Source of the DNA: Rhynchospora pubera
Taxonomy: Eukaryota > Streptophyta > Magnoliopsida > Poales > Cyperaceae
Direction: 5' to 3'
Assembly: GCA_028095005.1 (NCBI GenBank)
Contig: CM051460.1
Span: 158,405,461-158,469,460, forward strand
Length of the DNA stretch: 64,000 nucleotides
Shown here piece by piece: positions 35,349 to 46,562 of this stretch (its first letter is position 1; the number at the start of each line of letters is the position of its first letter). A model generated the notes under the pieces. That model was not told where the DNA came from, ran no database searches, and was given only the letters and a program-made list of their open reading frames with translations. Both the position numbers and the translations under genes were made by a program.

Positions 35349-35909
35349 AAGCCCGTCGGACTGTCGGAGTAATGAGTAAGGTCCAATGGATCTCATAAGT
35401 CAAAATGGATGTGAACCCGAAATGATAGGATCCGAAAAAGAACAACGTGCCTCACGCAGGCAGCACGCTTGAAGCAAAAGACAGATTTACATTACTCAAA
35501 TTTATTCGGGGACTATTTATACAATTATACTGGATCAAGGTCTCAAGACCTCGTGGGTCACGTTGGAGATCGTACTCATTTTCTGATCATCCAGTGGTGT
35601 GATTTTGACCTAAAATCCAAGATAAATTATTTATTTATTATATCAAGAACACAGTAAAGGGATCACAGGGAGGTTTGATGATACCCATACCTCTGCCAAA
35701 GTTGTTATTTGTCATTATAATAGAATATAGATGTGATGTAAATGTGAGCCCCTGTATTAGTATTGCATAGATTTCTAATCTTCTCCTAAGATTAAGTCAT
35801 TCAATGTTAGTTAGATGGTTTAATTATGCATTATAATTGTGTGGTACATTTAAAGCTAAATCAATAAATGCGAACTTGAGGCTTGATGGTATCTATATGG
35901 TAGCCAACT
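35349..35909. repeat. Distal flank of duplication copy 2
   Basis: Second copy of the segment at 17372-17884, with the same landmarks and several small indels. The similarity stops at about 35909, taken as the end of the duplicated unit. Confidence 0.9.
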
Positions 35910-36233
35910 AAAAAGAAAAAAAAAATCATCGGTTTGGATAAAACCCAAAAATTTTTTTTGAAGATCATTGAAAAAAATTCTAAATATATAAACCATCTAT
36001 TTTATACATTTCGTCTCGGCTCCCATTGTATGGAATTCATTAACAATCCTGCACAATAGTAAACACTTATAATTAATTATTTTTTAATTCCAAGTTGCAT
36101 ATCCAATAGAGTAATAGACCAATATTCCAATTTGATCAAGGGATAAGCAAAAATACTGACACAAGTTAGATCCGATATGACACAAACGCATCCGAAGTAA
36201 AAGAACGCAGATCCGCCTTTAAGGGTTCAACTA
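35910..36233. other. Unique intergenic DNA, no gene recognised
   Basis: AT-rich sequence between the duplication and the hAT element. It probably belonged to the upstream region of the small gene at 38416 before the hAT insertion. Confidence 0.5.
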
Positions 36234-36977
36234 CTTATACATAGACCTGTCAAACGTTAGTAACATTAACGGAAATCCCCTCTTACGTTTAATGTTACGT
36301 TAATGTGACGGAATAGAATTATGTAACGTTTAACGTTTCATTTAATAAACGTAAAAACTTTTTCCTTCCGCTTAATGTTACGTGTACATTAACGGAAAAA
36401 ACGTTAATAACGTTAGAAATTGACTTCCGTTTTTCCCTCCAATCAAGTTACCAAAAACAGTTTAAAAACTATATCAACTAACATAGAAAATTTGCAAGTT
36501 TAAAGAGGTCAAAAATACATAGCAAATAAAATATATTAAAGAGGTCAAAAATACATCTCAAGCAAGCAAGCAAGCCAAACAGTGAACTAGAGCATTACAT
36601 AAACTGAGAGCACATTAACTACTTGGAATCTCAACTTTGAATTCAACTCAGAGCATAAACACACATAAACTAAGCATATTAACTACTTCGAATCTCAAGC
36701 ATACAAGCATTTAAGTACAAATACAAATTAAGTACAAAAAAAATACAAATACAAGCATTTAAGTATTAAAAAATACAAGCAGTTGTATTTTTTATTAATT
36801 AATTATATTAACTAATTAAGTACAAGTATTTTCTATTAACTAATTAAGTAAAAATGATTTCTATTAACAAAAGAAAAATGTTTTACAAATTATACACGGT
36901 TTAATTATTACATGCATTATTTCTTCAGTTAGCATTTAATGACACACAATAATTAGCTATCAACACACAATAATTGG

Positions 36978-37135
36978 CAGAAAATTAACTACACCTATTA
37001 ATGACAGAAAATGATTAGTTATTAACTACACCTATTAACTACACCTATTAATGACAGAAAATGATTAGTTATTAAGTACACCTATTAATGATAGAAAATG
37101 ATTGGTTATTTATTAAACCTATTAACTACATCTAT
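36978..37135. repeat. Tandem repeat inside the hAT element
   Basis: Units of about 50 bp containing ACACCTATTAATGA(C/T)AGAAAATGATT(A/G)GTTATT recur about three times with slight changes. An extra CTATTAACTACA piece lies between units. Confidence 0.85.
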
Positions 37136-37796
37136 CATTATCAATTACAACCAAGGCCATTAATTACAGGTATTAAATACGGCTGAGTAATTACAGGCCA
37201 TTAATTTTGCCATTAATTATCAATTACAACCAAGTACCCTGCTTTAGCGCCATTAATTACAGATCGGAACAAAACAATAACAAATTTCTGTAATTTTGCC
37301 AAAAAAATGTAACAAACAATACCAATACAGATCGGAACAAACAGTTTGCAAAAAAATATAACACAAATTTCTGTAATTTTGCCAAAAAAACAGTACCAAA
37401 TTTCAGATCTGTTTCTCTTTTCCCAAAAACGAACCACAATTTGAACAAAAAGAAAACAAAGGAGAAAATTAGGGTTTGCTAGTGTACCAGAAAGAGGCAA
37501 AGGAGAGGAGGAGTCCGACTAGCCAGTCAACCACACCTTGCTTTGCAATTATGCCTTGCTTCCACCTTACCAAGCTTTCCACACCTTCCTTTCTTTCTGT
37601 GACTGGATCTCTTTTTTTCTCTCTCTTTTCTGTTCATTTTTTCCCTTCACGATCCATGTATAAAAGGAATCGAAAGTAAACAATCATGATTGCTATTGTT
37701 CCCTACTGCCGTGTGATAATGCCTATTGTTCAGAGAGAAACAACGGAAGAAGTGATTGCTGATGAGTGACGAAGGCTTAGGTATTGTTCTGTGTGG

Positions 37797-37900
37797 GAGA
37801 GAGTAAGAGAGAGACAGAGAGAAAGAGAGAGAGAGGAGCAGGCGTGCGAGCAGTGCGAGGGAAGGAGGCGACAGATAGAGAAAGAGAGAGAGAGAGAGGA
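37797..37900. repeat. GA-rich low-complexity tract
   Basis: Broken GA microsatellite within the hAT element. The open frames through it are compositional artefacts. Confidence 0.85.
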
Positions 37901-38415
37901 GCGGCGCATTAGGTTTATGTCTCGATCAGACAGCCTCGGTGTCTCCACCTCTCCTCTACAATTCACCAAATTCTCGAAGGTGTGTTATAAACGTTAATAC
38001 GGAAGAAAACGTAACGGAAATGAGGCCTTACGTTTACGTTACGTATTTTTACGGAATTAGCGGCCCATTTCCATTTAATGTTCCGTCGGCCCAACGGAAC
38101 TAAAATTTCGACCGTTTAACGTTCCGTGACCCAAAAACGTAACGTTAAAACGTTAATTTGTTAACATATTGACAGGTCTACTTATACATCACTAATGAAG
38201 AAGTGCCAAAACCCCTTTCTTTCTTGAAGGCCATGCTCTAGTCTCTCTCTCTCTCCCCAAAACGCTTCAACTTGCGTTACCTCGATTTCCTCATTACCAA
38301 CCGAGAAAACCCATCATTGCATAGCACCTTACCTTTCCTCCCATACCTCTGTCTTCTCCTCCCTCCTTTCCTCTCTCGACTTCCATCAAAACAGGGCTTT
38401 CTTCTCCCTAGCGTA

Positions 38416-38574
38416 ATGGGTCTAGTCATGTCAATGGCGAGGAGCGTTGGGAGGTGCATCGCCACAATCTGGTCTTTGCAAGAAAGGAGATATACCATTG
38501 TTTACGACACCACCGATGGTGCCGTTCGATCAATTGTTGAATATGTTCTTCTCTGTTTTTCCTCTGATGGCTGA
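38416..38574 (+). CDS. Possible small protein, 52 residues
   Basis: The frame starts at ATG 38416 (MGLVMSMARSVGRCIATIW) and ends after a hydrophobic C-terminus (VRSIVEYVLLCF). It is preceded by a CT-rich leader (38238-38260), which is typical of plant 5' UTRs. I do not recognise the family. An N-terminal Gly after Met could be myristoylated, but this is speculative. The hAT element ends about 235 bases upstream of the ATG, so it sits in the promoter region if the gene is real. The frame is also open upstream to 38272 (100 residues); I prefer the inner ATG because the upstream part looks like low-complexity leader. Confidence 0.4.
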   Translation: MGLVMSMARSVGRCIATIWSLQERRYTIVYDTTDGAVRSIVEYVLLCFSSDG

Positions 38575-38639
38575 ATCTTTTTTTAAGTAAGGAACTTCCT
38601 TCTTGTAGCTGTAGCATAGTTTAGATTGATGCTAGCTCT

Positions 38640-39615
38640 TATGATTCTTCCATAGTATATTTATTGAAAGGAAAATTGTAAACATTCTGGTAAATTCTCT
38701 CTTCTGTTTAACATGTAGCAAAGGGCTTAACTTGTCTTTTTAGTTAATTTGTTGTTGCTCTGTTGATCTGTTCTGATTTCTGAATAACCCAGTAACTTTT
38801 TATTGATCTTTCTCCATTTCTTGCACTTCTTGTTCTTGAGAGAAAAAGAAAGAATAGTTTCCTTTAATTGACTCAAAGTGATTACTTCAGGAATAAATGG
38901 GTTGCCTATTTTAGATACCAGACATAGACATTGTGTAATAACCTCCAAAAAAAGAACCAATCTTGTTACGGACTGGAACACCCAATGACCCAAAACCAGC
39001 ACAACAGTTATAGAAGGGCAATGTAAATGTCTAAACATCAAAATGGAAATTTCAGTATACTTTCTTGTTCTTATATATCCTCTATAAATCCATAGTGATA
39101 ATTGCACACTTTCCTCAAATGTGTTCTTGTTACAAAGAACTCCTGCTTTAATTATTCCCGGTGAAATCTTGATTCGAGTAATTTCACAATTGTTTGACCC
39201 AACATTTGACCGATCTGTCTGTCAGTCTGATCACCTAAATTCAGTTTTGTTTCTTCCTCCCTTGCAAGTTATTATATGATTATATCATTATATTCTAAGC
39301 ATTGTGAGATTCTTTCTTTATCCTTTAGGCATTTTTCATTTCATACACAAATTGTTATAGGGTCCAGCAAATGAAATCATACTCGTGGTAGTGGTCCCGT
39401 CCCGATGCTAACTTTTCTCACAAATTAATAACTTCAGTTTCTAAAAATCTTGTAAACAAATACTTGGTCAGCGATTGTTTGTGGTACAATGTATTTCCCA
39501 TAATCGATATTTTGCAACATTTTGACTGCGTGAACAATATAAATTCCCATGTGTTATTATTCAAACGAAAACCAATAGAAAAAGTTGCAAGTCAAATTAA
39601 GTCTTGTAAACATAT
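38640..39615. other. Intergenic region, no gene recognised
   Basis: AT-rich DNA downstream of the small frame. There are only short spurious frames and no transposon ends before the MITE at 39616. Confidence 0.55.
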
Positions 39616-39836
39616 GGGTGTGTTTGGATGAGTATGGAATAAGGAATAAGAATAAGAAATTTCGGTATGTGTGCTTATTCTTATTCTTATACAATTCAAA
39701 CAACACAAGAATAAAAAATTTGGACCCTTATTCCTATACTAACAAAACCATGATATAATAATAAGAAATTTGGATAAGCACGCATACCGAAATTTTTTAT
39801 TTTTATTTCTTATTCCATGCTCATCCAAGCACACCC
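39616..39836. mobile_element. PIF/Harbinger-like MITE
   Basis: The 221-bp element starts GGGTGTGTTTGGATGAG and ends with the inverse of GGGTGTGCTTGGATGAG. The 3-bp flanks are TAT (39613-39615, 39837-39839). Its terminus resembles that of the autonomous element at 52876-59459 (GGGTGTGTTTGGA). The interior is rich in GGAATAAG words in both orientations. Confidence 0.92.
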
Positions 39837-39839
39837 TAT

Positions 39840-40048
39840 CAGGGGCGGATCTAGGGGGTGGCGGGCATAGGTCTGGCCTACGTCGAGGAAAAAAAATATC
39901 AATGTAAAATGTTAAAAATATCATGTTGATTTTGTTATCTAATATGTTTGACCTACTTTAATATTGAAACCCAAGTTACAAAAACGCAATTGAAGTCGGA
40001 TGTCGACAATTCGGCCTACCCTATCTTATAATCCTGGTTCCGCCCCTG
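39840..40048. mobile_element. hAT MITE inserted at the end of a PIF MITE
   Basis: The termini are CAGGGGCGGATCTAG and the inverse of CAGGGGCGGAACCAG, with a perfect 8-bp target duplication CACCCTAT (39832-39839, 40049-40056). The duplicated bases include the last five bases of the neighbouring PIF MITE and its TAT flank, so this hAT element arrived second. Confidence 0.93.
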
Positions 40049-40500
40049 CACCCTATAATTGTTTACCTAAATGCACGTGGTGGAGCTAAGCGGCAGGAAA
40101 TCCTATCATGATGATAGATAGCCCTTATTAAAGAAAAAATAATGCTCCATAAAAACGAAAACCAAAATAAGATAATTACCCCATAATATTCACACTCCGC
40201 ATAATTTTACAAGCATCCATTAAAGGCGTCTTCACTTACTCCGATCACCCGCTCGGAAAGATTTAAAAACAACAAAAATGAAAGTTGCTAACCCAAACAA
40301 ATCCACATATTACTACTTGTTTAGGAAGCCAACTTTTGACTCCTCAATCGTACCTAATAAAATTCTAAATACAAGTGAAGAGACTGAGAGTTAAAAGAGA
40401 GGACAGAAGAGAAGTGAAAGAAGGGAAAAAAAGCTAACAGGTTGTAGCACTCCTGTGTATAATACAATTCATATCTAATTAAAGACAGCCAAATAAGTAG

Positions 40501-43500
40501 TCAAGCAATCTCTACACCACTGAAAGATCGATGCCTCCTATGTCCAGCCGGGGCTTCGCCAACCACACCCAATTTACGACACTCGGCCGAAGCCCCACCA
40601 CCCTTCTTGAAAAATCTCTTAAAACCTCGTACCAATCTTGTCCCTAAAAAGGCCTTTCCCTCTATATCACCAGACTTGGCAGTAATTTCACTTACAGTTC
40701 GAAAACTCTCAGATCGTGCCGCCTCGTCAGATCGTCTGAGGCACCGCTTGAGCCCAGCCATCTCCCTCTCGAGACTTTCAATGCGAAAACTTGTAGCCTC
40801 CATGGAGGCACGCAGGTGTGCAGATTGCCTGAGTAGCGCATCACGTTGTAAAATTGCACCGAGGGTTTGTGCTGGTGGTGTGGGAAGTGGATGTTGCAGC
40901 TGTGACGGCTTGATTTGCGGGGCGATGGTAGGTTGGTGGTGAAGGAACATGGAGTGATGGGACTGGAGTTGGTCAAGTAGCATTGCTTGAACAATGAAGC
41001 GCAAGGGAAGGCGGGGATTCTGTACCAAGTGCATGAACAGAGGAGGCGAGAGGCTTGAACAAGTGATGGTGTAGCATAGTCTTGCCTTCTCTTCCTCACT
41101 TAGTTTTCCCTCGTGGTTCTGTTTTCAATTACAAGGGATGAATGTTAAGACTCAAGAGTCATCTCCGCTATTTTTTTTTCCCTTTTTTTGATAGAATGAA
41201 GGTTAAAGAGTATTTTGAGAACAAATCATTTAGTTCTGAAAGGGAAAAGATAAAAGAAATAAAAAAAAAACAGAAGATTTTCCCTTTTGACAAATGACAT
41301 CGTATCAGTTTTTGTACCTAATTCTTTAGGGGTTATCAAATCAAATCGAAGAAATACAGTGTACTTTATTTTGATAGCTAAAATGCAAATTGGTGATGAA
41401 CGGTTATAATATGGGCTCATAAATCATAAATTCATAATGGACTTCATTGGGCTGCTTTATGGTTTGGTCCCTCAAAACAAATTGAATAATGTGGGTCCAG
41501 CAATAAATTACAACTCTGAATGGTATAGGCGTGTAACCATGAGTTTACAGCCATGATCTAATATTATCCTGAATTCTAGCTGGCCAAATTAGTCAAATAT
41601 ATACATGAAAACTTGAAGTACAAAAAGTTCTTAGATTGGTTAAAATACTCAGCCAACAACAAAGTCAAGTTTTAGATTTCACCTCAAGGTAATGGTCAAC
41701 AAGTCGGTAAAGCAAATCGTGGTCATGCAACGACCGCTCGTGCATCTCGTCTGACACTGCTTGCATCTCTTCAATTGGCAATGCCGCCACATCGTCGAGC
41801 CATTCTTCTCCTGCTACGACCGACCCAGCCAAAACCTCTACACACCTTGCGAAAAATGTCACAGCCGGTGCTGACGCCTCACCTCCAAATAATTTCACAC
41901 ATGACCTTAGAACCTCAATTGTTCGGACCGATTCTGTAGCCACCTCCTGGAAGAAATAATCCTCGATAAGGGTTGTCAAGTATGGGTTGGTGCTTGTGTT
42001 CTTATTTGAGATCTCGAGCCACTCAGCTGCTGCACAGACTGAGGCTAGATTTGTTGGAGTTAAGGGTACATTTTCATTGTAACAAGAGATTATGACAAGA
42101 GAAAATGCATCGGCTGTTAGGCCTATTGGAAGTTTGATGGTGATGTCAGATGAATCTGTCAAGTGGCGCTTCAAGTAACCACACCTATGTATCACTGGAT
42201 CCTGAATTTAGGGCGAACAAACAAATCAGATTGTAGTAGAGTCTTTTTCTCTGTTCTGTTTAATCTTTTTCCATTTTCAAGCAAAACTTTAATTGCAGGT
42301 ATAAGCATCATATCATACATTGCATTTATATAAGTTGTAGGGTTGTCTGCACAAAATTCCAGTTAACGTGAGAAGAATTTGGAAGACATCTAAACAAGCA
42401 GTAATGATGAGGGAAGAAGGCATTAACTATGAATTGCATAGACATAAATGAAACTTGCAATCAGGTAGAGTTACCATGATAAAAGGATGAAAAAGGCAGA
42501 AACATAAAGCAAAAACCGAAAATGGCAATAAATTTGAAAGACAAAGAAAAAGACATGGAGGGAAATTAAAATGGCAATAAATTGTACACAGGAACTATAA
42601 TCAATGAAAGCCAAGAAATACAACCGAGCAATGGTGCCTGTGGGGAAAACTGCCTCTTTGTCTTTTTTGGGACCATAAAAACGCATCTAAAATCCCAAAT
42701 TTCCCTGTTTGTTTTCCTATGCTGAGTCTTGCCATTTAAACTCAAATTTTAGACTACAATTTGTGAAACTTCTGTAAAATACTTGCTAAAATCCCAAATG
42801 GAAATTATGTTTAACAGTATACTTCTGGAAGGGGAAATGTTTTTATTTTTGAATGATGATTATAAAGACAATGTAAAATTTCTCCAGTGAAGACATAAAT
42901 ATGGGTCATGTTGTAATGACTTGCAACACCAGTAGCTATATTGTAAAGGCAACAAGATATCAGAACAAGAAACCAGACTAGGATTTTTAAGGTCTACAGT
43001 GACCTTGGATGGATTGCAAGATGCCAGATCTGGCAATTCCCTGATTCCTGTCTGAAAGTTGAATCCCGTGCCATCCCAAATGTATAGTAGAAAAGATAAC
43101 AAAAGAATTGAACTTATATATTGGCAAACTGGTATTCCACAGTGTTATTCATACGGTTACAGATTTATTCACTGCATGCAGAAATAGGTATGTATGTATA
43201 CAATCAGTTTTGGATCTGTCAAGTACCAGTAGTTATTTTTGTATTAAAGTGGTGCACCTATTAATTTGGGTTATAAATTGCAAGTACAAATGTACAATAC
43301 CTGTGGCGTGGTAAGTTAACAGTCAATTACCAGAAGATAAATTGACATTTGGCCTGTATTATTGTTTGGTACATTAAAACAACTGATCATTTCAGAACCA
43401 ATGTACTGATTTGGAAAGAATATCTTGAATTTCTATTGTTTCCTTTACAGACAAATTGCATATTGGAAAGTAGAATCCCTAATTGTCGGATTGAGGAGGA

Positions 43501-44373
43501 TCTGGGAATTTGTTTGGAAAGCAGAATTTTAGAAACCTATATAAGATCCTAGACAGAATTTATTTCCTAGTCTATCTAAGCCATTAAATGTACCTTGTGT
43601 AAGCGAAAGCACTGATCTTCAACTCTAACAATGACATCTGGTCTACATCCTTTCTCACGTGACCTTATTAAAAACCAAAAATTTAGAAGCAGAATTTAAA
43701 TAATAAAAATAATGCAAAAACATAGAACTTGTTTAAGTTAGCGATACAGAAAAATTCTCCATACCTTTAGTATTAAGTTGTACTTAAAAATGAAATTAGC
43801 ACTGTACCTAAAACTCCTCCTTATCTTTTGTATAGTTATTGTACTTAAAAATCAAATAAGCGCTGTACTTGAAAATCCACCTTACCTTTTGTATTTAATC
43901 GTACATAAATGAGAGGCACATGTAACATTTGTAAGTTTTAAAGGAAAAGCAAAAAAGAAACAGAATTTTTATTTTGATAAAACAGAACATTTTTTTCAGA
44001 AATTACTATCAGAATACTTAGTAGTTCAAGTGCAATTCTAGTTATATATTAACCAAATGTAATTAAACTAACATGATAAAGTATAATTTTCAGAGAGGTT
44101 TCCCTCTGTAAAAAATTGAATGAACACAGAACACAATTACCAAACAATTGAAAAAAGGAATAGAAGAGAGTGAAGAAACAGACAAGAATTGACATACCAT
44201 GCTTCCACAATTGCACGAAGAGTTGAAGGAGGTGACAAATCAGCGCGGTTGCTTGGCGATCCGACAGCCGATGAAGAATGAGATAGTGAATTGAAAAAAT
44301 CTTCTTCATCTTCCTCTTGATCTTCATATATAGTATCTACTACCCCTAATTGTTGCCAACCATTCATCTCCAT
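40501..44373 (-). CDS. NPH3-family BTB/POZ protein
   Basis: Four exons, 44373-44198, 43663-43594, 42201-41683 and 41118-40501, join in phase to give 460 residues. An acidic N-terminus (DQEEDEEDFF) precedes a BTB fold split by introns: PDVIVRVEDQCFRLHK then DPVIHRCGYLKRHL and FSLVIISCYNENVPLTPTNL. A short NPH3 region follows, with EWLDDVAALPIEEM, LVDHYLE and LSEEEKARLCYTITCSSLSP. Near the C-terminus is a heptad-like coil (LRASMEATSFRIESLEREM). NPH3 proteins act as substrate adaptors for CUL3 ubiquitin ligases, often in phototropin or auxin-related signalling. The layout resembles Arabidopsis At3g49900. The frame is also open upstream of the chosen ATG to an acceptor-like site at 44472, so an additional 5' exon is possible. 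Confidence 0.88.
43762..43908. repeat. Tandem repeat, period about 60 bp, in the BTB gene intron
   Basis: A unit with CTTTTGTAT, TTGTACTTAAAAAT, AGC(A/G)CTGTAC and CTCC(T/A)CCTTA-like stretches recurs about 2.4 times in intron 1 of the NPH3-family gene. Confidence 0.75.
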
Positions 44374-44479
44374 TGCTTCCTTCACACTTTTCTGTTCTTT
44401 GGCTTTTGTTTCCACCTCTCTCCAATCAATTTTCTTCTCCTCCTCAAGTGGAAGAAGCTGTGATAATGGACCTGTCGAT

Positions 44480-45362
44480 TGGAATTAGGGTTTAAATGGG
44501 GGAAAAGCAATCAATGCATGCATGTGGAGCATTAATGGAGAGCAACCCCAATCTCTATCTTTTTTTTTTTTTTTTTTGATACGTAATCTCTATCTGTTAC
44601 AGTATGGTTACTCAGAGCTAGCTTTTATAATTTCTTGGAGGTTTTGTCTTTTTGGATGGGTTGGCAATTTCAGGGCTCTTAAACACAGAGGATTTATATA
44701 CCAATCTTTCTTATTACTTTAATTAATATTATAATTTCCTTGTTATTTTGTTTTCCTTTTGTCTTTTCAAATATGGCCCTGGTTTGCTTAATCGCTTGTA
44801 TACTCATACATCATGCATCTTGCATGAATTAATGCCACATGGAAAATATTCCTTTATTTTTATGTGTCACCACTCACCACCTACAAAAATATTGTTCTGG
44901 AAATATCCTCCTTAAATTTTTACCAGTTATTATGTCCATGTTTTGCATACATTTGTCTCTTTCTAGTTTCTACATAATAAATGCATTTAATTCACTGTTA
45001 ATGTGACGATACATTGAAGTGAAATTTTAATATCAGAGTATGCGTGAATATTTTTCCATCCAATCCAAACTATCTAATTAATCTTATGAATATCTCGATG
45101 GAATAATTATACTACCATGGCATCACAATAATAGTAACCAGAAATTGATGTCCCTTCCATTCTAACTTATTTCTAAGCGTCATTAAGCAGGTTTTACGTT
45201 TCGGACCTTGTGGGTTTCCCAATAGCATCCTTCTTAAATGTCATCAATTAATGTTTCTTTTAGCCTAAGTTTCTACACGAAACCGCATTGAATTGAAGCG
45301 TTGAAAGATGTTATTTTCATCAGATGTTATTAAAATTAAGGCAAATGGAATTGAGGATTTGA
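44480..45362. other. Divergent intergenic region, left part
   Basis: AT-rich DNA between the BTB gene start and the hAT element. A T-run of about 18 lies near 44560. It would contain the promoter of the BTB gene. No other feature was recognised. Confidence 0.5.
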
Positions 45363-45370
45363 GATGTTAC

Positions 45371-46076
45371 TGGGGCTGCAAATACAACTCTTTTAGCATC
45401 CGTTTAACCGTTGATCGTTTCGTTTTGTTTCATCCTGTTAGAAACAGCTAACGAAACTGGCCTCTTTCGTTTCACTTATTTTCGTTTTGTCTTTTTTTTT
45501 ATGTATATTTTTTATTTATTTTTGTAGTATTTATAAACAAATTTTGAACTTAGAATATTGCAATATCAAATCGATCAGTTGTACATGCAAAAAAGAAAAA
45601 CATATATAAAAATTAATCGCCAAAACAATAAATCAAATACACAATTTGATCGTTTCGAAATAAGAAACATGTACAAAAATTATTTCAGCTAATTAACCGT
45701 TTCTAACGTTTTGATCGTTTTTTTTAAACAAAACAGTAAACACAAATTGATTTTTGTTTCGTGTCATAAACGAAACGGTTAACGAAAATTGGTTGTTTTG
45801 TAATCATTTCGTTGCATTTGCAGTTCGGATTGCATGACGTCTAAAACGACTACGAAAATGGTCAGTTGCGTTAACTGTTTCGTTTTGGAAACAAAATTGT
45901 CTACGGTTTGTGTTAATCGTTTTATTTTGGACGAAACGATCGAAATTACGAAAATACCACTAAAATATATATGGACGAAACTGTTCATGCTGTCGTTAAC
46001 CGTTTCATTTTTAAAACGCAACCAAAATCAAGAACGGTCAAAATAGTCACCGTTTCCGCCCCTATTTGCAGCCCTA
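45371..46076. mobile_element. Non-autonomous hAT element between divergent genes
   Basis: The termini are TGGGGCTGCAAATA and the inverse of TAGGGCTGCAAATA, with a perfect 8-bp target duplication GATGTTAC (45363-45370, 46077-46084). The 706-bp interior is packed with AACGGTT/AACCGTT and CGTTTCGTTTT words in both orientations and has no transposase. It sits about 490 bp upstream of the VDAC start codon. Confidence 0.92.
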
Positions 46077-46562
46077 GATGTTACTGTGCTCCATCCATTA
46101 AAAAGCCCAATAAAGGCCCAAATTAATTTTAAATTATATGGGGTCGAAATTGTTTTCCAGCTTATCTGGCCCATAACGTTAGGCATCGGCATTGCTCCTC
46201 AGTCCTCATCACTTGCGAAAACGAGCGGATTCTGATAAGTGTAAATCATGTTTATAATTAGTACTAATTAGTGAAAAAAGCGCGAAATTTAATTAAGCAA
46301 AAGTAGGATTTCTGTACTATTTCTGAGATTTCTCTCTCCTTCCCTCGCTGGGCCGTACGACGAGGTCCCAACCCCTTCCACAAGGAAGAGAACTGAACTC
46401 CTTCCTCAAGCCACACTACACCACAATCTCTATTTAAATTACAGCTTCTGCACCAGCTTTCTCTCAAAATAAAAATAAATAAACCCAAAAATAAAAGGAG
46501 ACAAAAATTACACTCTCTTTCAATCTCTTTCTACTAGATTTTTACCAGTAAGATAAGATAAG

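Larger units (their letters stand above)
17885..35909. repeat. Tandem segmental duplication, copy 2 (expanded)
   Basis: Second unit of the tandem duplication. It has grown to about 18 kb, mainly by insertion of a LINE (17929-21670), a solo LTR (25322-27362), MITEs, two foldback MULEs (31515-33133, 34011-35280) and a decayed copia fragment. The single-copy backbone aligns in order with 9608-17884. Confidence 0.88.
36242..38180. mobile_element. Non-autonomous hAT element
   Basis: The termini are TAGACCTGTCAA and its inverse TTGACAGGTCTA, with a perfect 8-bp target duplication CTTATACA (36234-36241, 38181-38188), as expected for hAT. Both subterminal zones are full of ACGTTA/TAACGT words. No transposase is present in 1939 bp. 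The interior holds a tandem repeat (36978-37135) and a GA-rich tract (37797-37900). Confidence 0.93.

Noticed and set aside
37730..37997. Ser-rich and Arg/Glu-rich frames
   Set aside because: Translation of a GA/CT tract inside the hAT element.
41665..42195. 176-residue single-exon gene ending VKSKT
   Set aside because: It is one exon of the BTB/NPH3 gene. The last residues come from reading past the donor at 41682.
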